The position numbers were made by a program, and so were the translations under genes. From contig JBAMDO010000081.1 of the NCBI GenBank assembly GCA_037074765.1, positions 1 through 64,000 on the forward strand: a DNA stretch of 64,000 nt. Reading direction: 5' to 3'. How positions within the stretch are numbered: position 1 is the stretch's first letter; every line of letters begins with the position of its first letter. Of this stretch, positions 14,201 through 25,500 are shown piece by piece. The notes beneath the pieces were generated by a model. The model ran no database searches, had not been told where the DNA came from, and saw only the letters and a list, made by a program, of their open reading frames with translations. This stretch comes from Mansonella perstans. Its lineage: Eukaryota; Nematoda; Chromadorea; Rhabditida; Onchocercidae.

Positions 14201-17200
14201 CGACGTATCATCATTGTACCCTATAACAGTGAATGAGTGATGATGCGCGGAGATATGGGCGTGCATTCTATGATACAGACAGACGGACACACACACACAC
14301 ATACCTACACACACATATGTTGAAGAGGATTGCATAGACATTCGTGGGGAACACCATTGGCGACAGCACAGACACTCGTGAGGTAATGGCGTAGAAAGAG
14401 CGAAGATCGGTTGGAGAGTTGACAGCATATGATGACACTCTTCTATTCAGTACACATCCACGTGCATCCTTTCTCTTTAATCCTCTACTCATCACATACT
14501 CTTTTCATACTCTCAAATATCTCTCACCTAAAATATAGCATATATTGGCATTATGCCAAACCTATCACCAACCATACAAAGTATTCTATAGTTGTTGCAT
14601 TTTTATTGCAATGCATACACTCTCACTCCTACTATAATGTTAAAAGAAAGTCAATAAGTATTTCAGGTCACAGGGACGTGTACTTTATATTTAGGAATCT
14701 GATAAGATGCCTTATTTCAGGCATAGTATGTATGCCACATTTTCTTTACACACTCATCCACTACCACTACTACTACTATCACTACTACTACTACTACTAC
14801 TACTACCAGTACCACTACTACCACTACTACTACTATCACTACTACTACTACTACTACTATAACACTATTACTATTGCTACATCACTATTACTACTACTAC
14901 TGCCATCACTGCTATTGCTATTAACTACTACTACTATACTATTACTGCTACTACTACTATCACTGCTACTGCTATTAACTATTATACTACTACTACTACC
15001 ACTGCCATCACTGCTATTGCTATTAACTACTACTACTATACCACTACTACTATACTACTACTACTGCCACCACTGCTACTACTATTAATTACTACTAATT
15101 TCTGATACTCAATGCTCATTTTAACATTTTGTAACGATGATCCAAGAGATGAAATGAATAAATGAAAGATGACAAGCAAACTATTGGAGCACACCTGCAC
15201 TTACGCAAGCATACAATATGAGCCATTTGGTTAGTGAGGAATGGTAGTGTAGCATCACCTTGCATATAGAAGTTTTAAATTTAAATTAAATTTTTGCAAA
15301 AATTTCCTTTTTTTTGCAAAAATTTATTACAACACACATTACATTTCTCATCCCAACAAAATAACTATAAATTATCAAATTAGTCAATTTGTTGAAAATC
15401 ATTGAACTCATTAATATCAATGAGCTCAATTTAACGAGAATGAAAAATGTATGAGTATAAGTGATTACTAAAGAAATACGAGACAAAATATTTCAAATTA
15501 ATTATTCATTTTAGGCCAAATATTGAAATTTTTTTTTTTTTTTTTTTAAATTAATATTCAATATACGAAAATTATACCAAAAAAAGAAAGGAAACTTGGC
15601 ATTTAAATGATATTAAATTTAAAAAAAGCCATAAAATTTTAAAAAACATTGAATTCGCAAAGAAATATTCACAGAGAATTATTGGTGAATGAAGCAGTAC
15701 GGGAAACAATGATTCTAAGTAAAAGAATGAGAAAAAACACAAATTTGCTTTTTAAAAATTATTTTGAAAAATTTAAATAGAAGAACTAAGCAGTAGATAT
15801 TATCGGCACCAATTTCAAAGAATACAAAAGCTTTCTGCCAAAAAATTAGAAAAATGTAACAGATATTCTAAATCTTGACACATGAGTGACACAGAAAGAA
15901 ATGTACCGAAATGAGTGTGAAGTGGTAATTAATTGGTAGAGAAAAGAGACGTTTTCGTAATTCATCTTTTTCAAAAGTATTTATTGATGCGATATCAATT
16001 GATCAGAAATTAAATAACTTCGAATTTGCTATTTTCAAAATTCCTCATTTCAAATTTTTTGAAAAATCAACAATAAATTTTTGATTAAAAAATATCCCTC
16101 TAGAAAGGAGAAATTTATACATTCTATTTCTGAAATTTATATATTCTATTAATTTATATATTCTATTTCTGAAATTTATATATTTTATTAATTTATATAT
16201 TCTTTTTCTGATTATTGTGTCAAAAATACTTTGGAGAGCAACAATAAATCTTCGATATAACAAATAGCAAACATTATATTGAAGAAATTTTCAAATGGTA
16301 AAATTAGAGTTCAAATTCCTTTAGAACTATCACTCAAATGATTACATTGCAGAAGCAGCTAAATAATGATTATCATACACCAAGAAGTTCGAAGCAAGTA
16401 GAACAATTCCATTCTCATTAACTTACGAAAATAGATTATGCTAATTAAAAAACTGAACCTGACTACTCGATGTGTTTAGAGACCTGCATTGAACAATATT
16501 CGAGTCAGAATTCTGTTTGCTGATACCAACTTCATCGTTTCTCGTAATACAAGTATTTCCTCTTTCAACTTCCGATCCCATCCAAACTGACGAAGATCCC
16601 AAAGTTTCTTCTCCATTAGCGATCTGGAAATGATAACGATTGGAGGATTCTTTAGATAAAAAATGAAAAAATTTCGCTCAAAAATTTTCTAATTTTTAAA
16701 TGCACTAAGGAAAAAAGAAAGAATACTGGCTTAGTACAATGTGTTTCATAAAACTGAATTCAGAGATATTATTAAGTCTTCCCTAACTGAAACATCAAAA
16801 ATTATCTAAGGCGGTATTTTTTTTTTCCGTTCAGTGCACGAATTCAGAAACATAACAAAAAGTGAAGAACAAGTTCATCTAGCACAAATGTACAAGTGCA
16901 ACAATATATTTTACACCAAAATGCACTAAACTCTTAATTAATTCCCCATGGAAATTCGGTAACTTTCGAGTAATGAATAAGTTAATTTGCATAAAAGAGC
17001 AATTTATTCCAAATGAATAAAATCAAAACTTACCAAAATCTTATCTGGATGAGGTAAGCTGTCTATTGGATTTTTCTTCGATTCTAGTAAACTATTAGTT
17101 GGGACTTCAAAAACAGGTATATCATTCATATCATCAAATAATACATCCTCACGGAGTTTCCTATCAAAACGGTTATTGTCCAGTCCAGCATCTTCAACAT

Positions 17201-17708
17201 TATTGCTCGGAGTTACATCTGTGATATCATTTGACGCTGATGACGCTGATGCAAAATTTTCTTTTGAATTTGTTCTGCATCCTTTCAACAAGTCAGAATT
17301 CTTCAGATTGCATGACTCTGCATTCAACTTTTGCTTTATACTTTCACTAAAATAAGAAAGCAAGTTTACTGATAAAATGAACTATAATTACACAGAGCAG
17401 TAAAAGTAAAATTTGACGATATTCATGCAGCGTGCTTAATGGCTAAGAATGAATATTTGCTTACTGAAACCAGTTAATATTGTGACAAAAAAAACTTGCA
17501 ATATTTGTAACTTTTTTAAATCTTATTTTCTAATAAAATACAACGACAATGGTTAATACATATAAAACTAATTAAGTGATAACTTTACAAACCATTTCAA
17601 ACTTTTTTGTCGTCTTATATACCAGTAAGTAAGAGCAAATGCTAAACTGCCCATAATAACGGCTACTGAATGCCGCGTTAAGAAATTTTTCATCAGCCCG
17701 TTGGGCAT
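8265..17708 (-). CDS. AKAP1: AKAP1-type mitochondrial protein with KH and Tudor domains
   Basis: Twelve exons join in phase on the minus strand: 17708-17593, 17346-17034, 16623-16459, 13469-13035, 12435-12271, 11809-11750, 11267-11091, 9745-9565, 9415-9292, 8994-8927, 8680-8535, 8417-8265 (700 aa). The N-terminus (MPNGLMKNFLTRHSV, then a hydrophobic stretch to about residue 31 and a basic flank) fits a mitochondrial outer-membrane anchor. A KH domain spans about residues 368-437, with the GxxG loop as GIKG at about 391-394. It is followed by RFPELNLRP and then a Tudor domain (DGWYRAVTLDYY, VDYGGYGRLP, LRQIRTDFMTLPFQATE), the order found in AKAP1/spoonbill proteins, which tether PKA and mRNAs to mitochondria. 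No PKA-binding helix was identified. The acceptor of exon 4 (13470) has a poor pyrimidine tract and is the weakest junction. A TTTACAG acceptor lies one base before the ATG, so the message may be trans-spliced. Confidence 0.93.
13703..14165. repeat. 92-bp minisatellite, about five copies
   Basis: The motif beginning GTCCCGTAAC recurs at 13711, 13803, 13895, 13987 and 14080, a period of 92-93 bases. Copies differ by a few substitutions, and the last is the most diverged. The array lies in the 3-kb intron between exons 3 and 4 of the AKAP1-type gene. No coding potential is maintained across copies. Confidence 0.95.
14286..14316. repeat. (AC)n microsatellite
   Basis: A short AC-dinucleotide run with interruptions lies in the same AKAP1 intron, just beyond the 92-bp array. 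Confidence 0.85.
14755..15100. repeat. ACT/AGT trinucleotide tract, about 345 bp
   Basis: Long imperfect array of CTA/ACT triplets with CCA, ATC and TGC variants. It produces a spurious Tyr/His/Leu-rich open frame on the + strand. It is intronic in the AKAP1-type gene, on the opposite strand to that frame, so I regard it as a non-coding microsatellite. Confidence 0.9.
16105..16215. repeat. AT-rich short tandem repeat
   Basis: About three copies of a TTCTGAAATTTATATATT-like unit alternating with TAATTTATATATTC. It lies in the AKAP1 intron between exons 3 and 4. Confidence 0.7.
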
Positions 17709-18559
17709 TCTGTAAAATGCACATTATATAAATTTTAATCATTCTAAATGCCTTTTATTAGTTCACTTCAATTTGAAAGCACTTTTATTGCAGGATAGAA
17801 GTTCTTTTCTGCTTCAAAAAAATATTTTTATATGAAAATTTTAAATATTTTAGATATTTTAACATTCCATTGGATAATATTAGAATTCATGATTTGTTAA
17901 AAGTTCATTCCTTTTTTAATCGATTTGTTATCATTTGATAAAAAGCTAAAATACTAAGCTTCATTTCATTTTCAGCATCTCTTTACAAATATCACTGAAC
18001 AAATAAGACTATAAACACAATCAAACCCTTCCTTTCATTTTTCTAAATAAAAATCGATTCACTCTTGTCTCTGTTAATAAACTTTTCTACTCACCGATTG
18101 TGCAAATATTTATCCTTCTTTAAAAAAAAAACAGATTATTTCACAGAATTTTTTTTACGGCAATAGACTGCTGTGTTTTGCAATCTGAAATATACGAAAC
18201 ACTAAATAAAGTATTTAGTAAAAATATCACTTAATGACGTTCAATAATCATCCATTATCAGTGCATCTCATCAGATAAGCAACAAGCATCTTTTTTGCTG
18301 CCTATTTTGAGATACTAAAATCTTCGTTAAAGATGCATTAAAACTTATGTAGTTTTTAAGAGCAATGCCTTTGTTAGATAATTAGGTAATTTTCAAGAAA
18401 TCAATTTGATATAAGAAATTGCGCGAAGGAAAGCTATTGGAGAAAAACCTGTAATAGTATATGATGGTACTACAGTATGAATTCAATGATCGAAGGCTCG
18501 AAATTGGTAGTATTCAGACTATTAACAGTTACGCAATTATCCACCAAAGGAGATATATC

Positions 18560-18765
18560 TTTTTGCACTTCTCCCGCTACCATTTGCATCACTATCTCTT
18601 CTTTCACTTCTCCCGCTGCCACTTGCACCACTATCTCTTCTTTCATTTCTCCCGCTACCACCTGCATCATCACTATCTCTTCTTTCATTTCTCCCGCTAC
18701 CACCTGCATCATCACTATCTCTTCTTTCACTTCTCTCACTGCCACTTGCATCACAATCTTCTAAG
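18560..18765. repeat. 39/42-bp minisatellite, about five copies
   Basis: A unit containing CACTATCTCTTCTTTCA and CTCCCGCTACC repeats with a period of 39 or 42 bases. The 42-base copies carry one extra ATC triplet. Because the period is a multiple of three, several frames stay open across it on both strands, but no splice-compatible gene surrounds it. Confidence 0.9.
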
Positions 18766-21254
18766 ACCAAATAAATAGGGTATGGTATACCTGATACATT
18801 TCATTTTAAAGTTTTCCAAACGAAATTTAATTTAATCTAGGAAAAGAGCCTCCGTTGCTTCTATTTACATACAATTTCAAATGATCCCTTTCATTGCAAA
18901 ATTACAAACAATTGCAAACGATTATGTTATCTGTCATATGTGAATGAAATTGCTACAATGATTTTAAATAGAGCAAACATATCGATAGAATAAACAATAG
19001 AATGATGTTTCATTCCAGTTAAGAAATATGAAGGAAATTGATAGAAATGATAAAATAAAGTATATTATATGATGTACTGATTAAAATCTTGTACATTTAA
19101 AAAGATCAACATATTTAGTAAAATATTTCATTGGTAAAATGATAGGAGTTAGTATCGCAACAACAATACTAGAGAGAATGTTACTTCTACTTTGATTTTT
19201 TATCAGTTATTTAAAACCTTTTAATTTTAGAGTATTCTTTCTTTTGACAATAAAAATAAGATCTCATTTAAGATAATTTTAATCTTTTACTGAATATAAT
19301 TCGAAATTTTAAATCAGACAAAAATTCAATTAAATGTCAACCCGGAAATCAAGTAATGAAGCATTCTGAAACGCCTAAATTTCCGAATTCATTTGTGAAA
19401 TAATTATTTATGAAATATTTGATCTTGCAAGAAATACTTCCTGATTGCTTTTACTATATAAATTAGGTCCATTATACCAAAAAGTTAGTTCCTAAAGAAG
19501 GGCTCTCGAAATCTTCGAAAGAAACTCTTCAATACAGTACTGCAAATCTCAAAACAATCACAAACAAAATGAGCGAGTGATAGCTTGTCAATAGATAACC
19601 AAATTGATATCAGTAGATAACCAAATTGATACTTTTAGGCGACATATTTGATCAGTGGAGGCAGAAATAACCTGTTATCTTCAAAGATTTTGAGCAAATT
19701 AGAAAATATGGAAAGCGCCAGGAGAAACTATAGAGTATCCTTATAATCACCCAAGGGTCAAAAAGTCATGCTATCAAAATTTCCAGGAAAAAAACAAATG
19801 GATTTCAGCATCACGTGACAAAGTGACATCAGGCTATTTTTTACTTAAAAAAATCGCCTTTTGCCTAGAGATTTAGCGAGTTTTGTTGTGCCTGAATTTC
19901 CTCGTGTAAAGTTTGCACTTGCGGCAAAAAGTCATGCTATCATCAAATTTCCGCTAACACTAACTTAATCTAAATCAAAAACTATTAAAGCAAAGAATAA
20001 ATCCGCTAAAAACAAAACCATTTTATTTGTTTGTATAAAGGAAAGAAAAAGATCTAGAAAAATTAATCTACAAAAATGAAATGAATGAAAAGGATAAGCA
20101 AGGCTTGTAGAAAAAACGTAACAATATCTCTCTTGCAATAATGTTATTCCAAATCTTTTTTCAATAAGTTTGGAAACTAACTGACTGATTGACATTTGAA
20201 TTCATTCTAATTCATTCTAAACTTTCCTTCCATCAGACTTTCTGAATTTGAATGCTTGCCTATTTATTTCAACATAAATGCAGTAAATTTGCAAAACACA
20301 ACGAAATGTTTTTATTTTTAGTAAAAGGAGAAAAAGAAAAACCATTTTGAAAAATTGAAAAAAAAGCACATAAATCTAAGAAAAAACGGTACAAAATTTG
20401 GAAATTTCATGAGAAACTAAAGAAAGCGAAAAAAAAACCCCGAAGATAGACAACACCAAACTATAAATATTACTCTTTTATCCATAGAATTTCATATATT
20501 TTCAACAAAAACGTAGATATAGTCGTTGCTGATAACTATTCCAAGACTGATTTTCTCTGATGCAGCGCTTCCAAATTGAATTTCATTTTCAGTTCAATGT
20601 TAATGAAAGTAATTCTTGGAATCATTTTTATAATGTTCCTCAAATAATATTATTGATTGTTGATTATAGCTCATTATGTGATCAGTCGATCATTGGTCAC
20701 TCTGTGGTCAGTCATCGGTCATTCTGTTATCACTTTTTATTTACACTCTAAATATCCATCACAATTCAACTATTCTTCATTATTATTTATCATTATTATC
20801 TCTCTCAGAGATTCAGTTAATCATTGACATGATTGTTGAAATGAATGCAAATTGATTGGAGATCAGTACTCGAATATTTTTTTTTTTTTTTGTATCAACG
20901 AGCGAGGAAATGATCTTATCACATTGATATATATTCCATAATTAAATTATTTCTAAAAAATATTTTCAAAAAAGAATGTTTCGGCTTTCTTTTCTAAATA
21001 ACTTACTATTTCACATGGCATAGTTGAGACATTGATTTTATCGTTGTCTATGTGATTCGAATATTTGGATACTGATTCCATAAACGATCATACTATCAGT
21101 TAAGCAAATTCATTTATATTTAATCAGCTTTAAAATTAGAAACTGCACACCGAACACATATGAATTTATACATATTGCTCCCACTTGAAGCGATAATAGT
21201 ATAAATTCCATGTTGAAAAATGCGCTAAGTGAAATTATGCTTATATGAACGATA

Positions 21255-21340
21255 AAGGTAAAGCTAGTAAGTAAGCTAAAGTAAGCTAAAAGTACGTAAG
21301 TAAGTAAGCTAAAAGTAAGCTAAAAGTACGCTAAAGCTAT
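21255..21340. repeat. Short GTAAGCTAAAA tandem repeat
   Basis: AAGTAAGCTAAA and AAAAGTACG units alternate several times within about 85 bases. It lies in the intergenic region with no nearby exon. Confidence 0.8.
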
Positions 21341-22422
21341 TAGGGAATCTTCAAAGGCAACAAGCAGTTAGTTAGCAATTTGATTAATCGCGTAGTAGTT
21401 ATCTGATACATTAATCAAGGAACGATTCCTATTATTTGAAAATGGAAGTAAAAAAAAAAAAAAAAAGTTTCAACGATACATTTAACTTTTTTTTATGAAA
21501 ACTTTGAATGGAAGAAAAATCTTCACCAATTTTGATATCTTATTGTACTAGCTATGCTTATTCGAGCTGAAAATAACTGAATGTCGAAGGTTAGTCGACT
21601 AATAACTCAAACGGAGTTACTTGACAACTTATACATTCCCATTTTTAAAGAATAATACATGATCTTTGGAGAAAAAAACACTGTAATGAAAGTTCGAATA
21701 GTTTTAGTAATTTGTGGCAAGCAGAATGGGATTGCACTTTTATCCTATCTGTAAATCAAAACATTGTGAAAGATCATAAAAATGATATAACGACAACAAC
21801 AAACAATCCAAGTAACATGTAACATAATGTCTTGGAAAGTGAGCAGTAATGGTAACAACCTATGTTTTTATTAATTTGCCTTTTTGTTGACAAAAGGGAT
21901 CTTTCGATAGCAGAATGATGCTTTGTGTACACCCAGATTCTACTCTCAGAAAATTCATCAAATCCTATTTTACAAACCGCTAATAGCAAAACAGACACCA
22001 AAGTGAGGTCTAAAAAGAAACCGGATCAATGCACGGGACTGTACAAGGAATAATCAATGCACGGAATTACTTGTACACCAAGAAGAGTCGAATTCGCAAA
22101 AAAAAATTAACTCTATTTTACCAGCTGTACAAATGTGATATCCCGGATAGTAAGTAGCCCCTTCTCTTTCATTTTTTGAAAATTCAATTTCTAGTAAAAA
22201 TATAAAAAAAGCAATCCTAATAAATGGAAACAGCAAAATGATAATAGTAACCATAAAAAAAATTACAACGACCGATTATTCATATTACTGATTTGAGCAG
22301 TAACACTGGCAATTTTCTACAATATCAATACGAGGACAAAAGCAAAAGTATTTTTGAAAGAAACATTAAATTGTAAAAATATAAAGCCGGGGAATAATTG
22401 ACGTAAGCAATTTCGCATAAGA

Positions 22423-22445
22423 TTTATTTAATTATAACCTTTATT
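22423..22445 (-). terminator. Polyadenylation signals of the PPM1D-type gene
   Basis: TTTATT on the + strand (AATAAA on the minus strand) occurs at 22423-22428 and 22440-22445, 122-144 bases past the stop codon. The distance fits a nematode 3' untranslated region. Confidence 0.5.
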
Positions 22446-22566
22446 TCTAACTTATCGTGAAAGATAATGGAAAAGAATGCTAATGTCAAGATTACGAATA
22501 TAAGATAAATATAACGAATCGGTGGTTCAAAATTTCGGGATTTTCAAGAATGGAACAATCCAAACA

Positions 22567-25500
22567 TTACTTTTTGTTTGCACGACTTCCCAAAAAACTG
22601 GAAAGGAAATCCCATACGCGAGATCTACCAGTGGTACGTGCAACACATTCCTCAGCTTTATTAGCGCTTACAACATCTTCTAATTTTTCAGCATTTCTGG
22701 TGGCAGTGTCATAATTATGATCTGAAAGTTTTCATACTTAGTAAAGATGTAAAGGACGTCCACAACGAGTTTCATTTACAGAAAATCATTTTCAAATTAT
22801 CACTGTTTTTCTCAATGATAAAAAGATCGGGAAGCCCTTCATTAAAAACTGATAAAAAATTCGCGTTTGCAAACCTGCGTGGCTTTCCACAGACACTTTA
22901 ACTTTTTTTTGTGATGGTTCGAGAGATGAAGATGATGAACGACGTCGAGCAAACGGCCGCCGACCAGCAAGAAACAGATCTCGTGCATAAGGATCATGTT
23001 CGAATAACTGATTCGTAGTTCGCAGGGCTTCTAACATCAACGAAGGTGACAAAGCCGATGCGCTACCTATAACAATTAATTATCATTTATTTAAGTCTGA
23101 TATCAACCAAAAATTTTTGCAACTACTCAAGAAATAAGAAGAATGCTTAGCCACTATGACCGAAAATTCTCGTCCAAAGCAGAAGTCTGTAAATCTATAA
23201 GTCATTGATTACGGTTAAAAAATATCACATACAAAGAAATCAAAAGTACAATTGAACCAACTTAGCATTTTCCTCATACTATTCCTTTTAAATAAGTATT
23301 TTGATGGTCTTATTAACAAACTAATTCAAACGAAATAAATTAATAATTCCGAAAATTATAAGATTTTACCACTGCAACGTTGCGAAACAGCAAATTTTTG
23401 AAAACCATGGCAATGTTTGGTCAAGGAATGCTGATTACTACTGAAACATTTCTCATCGACATTGTTATTACCGCCAATACTCGACGCATTATCTTTTCCC
23501 ACAAGTTTTAAATGCTTTGTTTGTTTTCTTCGACAGGCCTTAAGCACACTTCTTTGCCCTGGAAAAAGTTTTTCTATATAGAGATACAAATAATAGACAC
23601 TTCTTGAACTAACTGTACACTGAGAAAGGAATTCAAGAAAATTTTGACAAAATTAGAACTAAATCCTAGTTCCTGTCTATTTATATGAAAAAAAATGTAC
23701 AGCTAGTATATATATATATGAGGTAAAAAAAAAATTTGAAGTAAGCAGAATTGATCAGCAATTTGAAATGCGGTTTGTACTGAATTTCACTGTGTTTTCG
23801 CTATTTACTGCAATTTTAAGTTTTAATAATTTTATTTAAAACATTACATATTGTTTTTGAATGAGGATTTGATTCGACTGAAGTAACTAGAGATTTCTTG
23901 CTTGACAAAGATGAAGGCATATTGCAATATTCCTAAAAAATCACTTTTTTTTATCGAAAGTAAAATTAATAACATCCATTATTCAACAGCTTGAAAAACT
24001 GAGAGTTCGTAAATGAAAATTAGCCGAGTTCAAATAATAATGTCCCAAAATTAACTTACCATGCTGCCTATGTTTGAGCTAGAAGGACTGGAAGAATGCT
24101 TTGGACTTGATGAACTATGACCAAATACACCATACTGAAAATACTTCTTAACATTAACTAACAATAGGCTACGATTTCGATTCTTTATGTTGACAAAGTT
24201 AGCTTGATAGATAATCTATCTCTTTTCTTCCTTTTTCTCCCTTGCCAGGCATCCAGCAAAATACAATTGATTAACTGAGGCAAAAAAAGCTTGTTCTCTT
24301 CATAGAAGTCATTCTTCTAGGTAGTGAGCTTCAGTCCCTTTTGCCTTGTCTCCCCTTTTAAGATATCATTATCTTTGAACGCACCTTGTCAGTGTTTGCT
24401 TTCGAATCTGTTGCCCACATCCCTTCTGCTTCTACTGCAACATCCTCATTAATGCAATTATCACCACATGAATTGTTAGCTATCTCCTTCCTTGCTACAT
24501 CTCCATCACAGGAATATAGAATGCTTTCGCTGAAAGTGGTAAGTTAAAACAGTTAAAACGCATTCGAGAATTTAGTTATACATCAGTACCGTTTATATGG
24601 CTCTCAGCTATGCTTTTTTATTCTACGTAAAAGGTCTCTCAAAAAATAATGTTTGTCATAATAAATGGCAAAGTGCTGACGTATTCAGACCTCCTATTCC
24701 CCACATTAGTGTTACCTGAAAATGCAGGGTTTGTTTCGGCTTTATCATAAGAGTAAAATTTACAGCTTTACTTTACCAGCATCATATTTTTTCGAAAATC
24801 TGTAAAAAGCTCGTTGTAACACGAGTATCTACTTACTCTGCGATGCTTCCATATAAACCATCCATTCCTTCCAATAATACGTTGGTAACACATCCAGCTG
24901 ATAACACTTTAACTTTACTATTCGCGCCAAGTAATACATTTAAACGACGTGTCGTTGAGACATGATCTAACGAAGACAGCGACACTGTTGGCAAATCTGA
25001 GAACTGTACCACAGTAAGTGGACGTCTAATATCACGAGCATATCCAGGTCCATTGTAAGCGACTTCTAGAATAATTTCAATCAGCTCATTGTCAAAACCT
25101 TATTCATTTTTTTCTCCCGCTTCCTTAAAAATAAAAGGATAAAATTTAAAATTCATAAGTTTTCCATTCATCACTGCATAGTCGTCAGGATATATCACCA
25201 CGTAATAAGTTAAATTTGTAAGATTTTTTTATTCCGACCACAGGCGTTAAAAATGACTCCAGCACCAAGAAAAATAAATTCATTATGAAATGATGCATAA
25301 GGCAGCGACGATTTTAACAACTCCATAATTGAAAGAAATCATAGGGCTGCTAACCTGTAGTAAAATTGGGATCTACGACACCCGAATAATATAAATCGAC
25401 ATCCAATGTTTTCAGCTGTTTACAATATTTCGGTCCTAACATGATCGTCGAGTTCTCGAAATCTGTAAGTGCTCTATCCAGACACAAATTAATATCATCA

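Larger units (their letters stand above)
17709..22566. other. Intergenic region between the PPM1D-type and AKAP1-type genes
   Basis: This holds the 3' end region of the PPM1D-type gene and the upstream region of the AKAP1-type gene, both on the minus strand. Minus-strand AATAAA signals lie at 22423-22428 and 22440-22445, about 120-140 bases beyond the PPM1D stop. The region contains the 39/42-bp minisatellite at 18560, a GTAAGCTAAA-type repeat at 21255-21340 and short dispersed duplications near 19594 and 19759. No convincing exon was found. Confidence 0.6.

Noticed and set aside
14429..15088. 219-codon Tyr/His/Leu-rich open frame
   Set aside because: It is a translation of the ACT triplet tract inside an intron of the opposite-strand gene.
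21774..22001. Hydrophobic 75-codon open frame on the minus strand
   Set aside because: Only ends look membrane-like; no splice partners, no motif, and it lies in a spacer.
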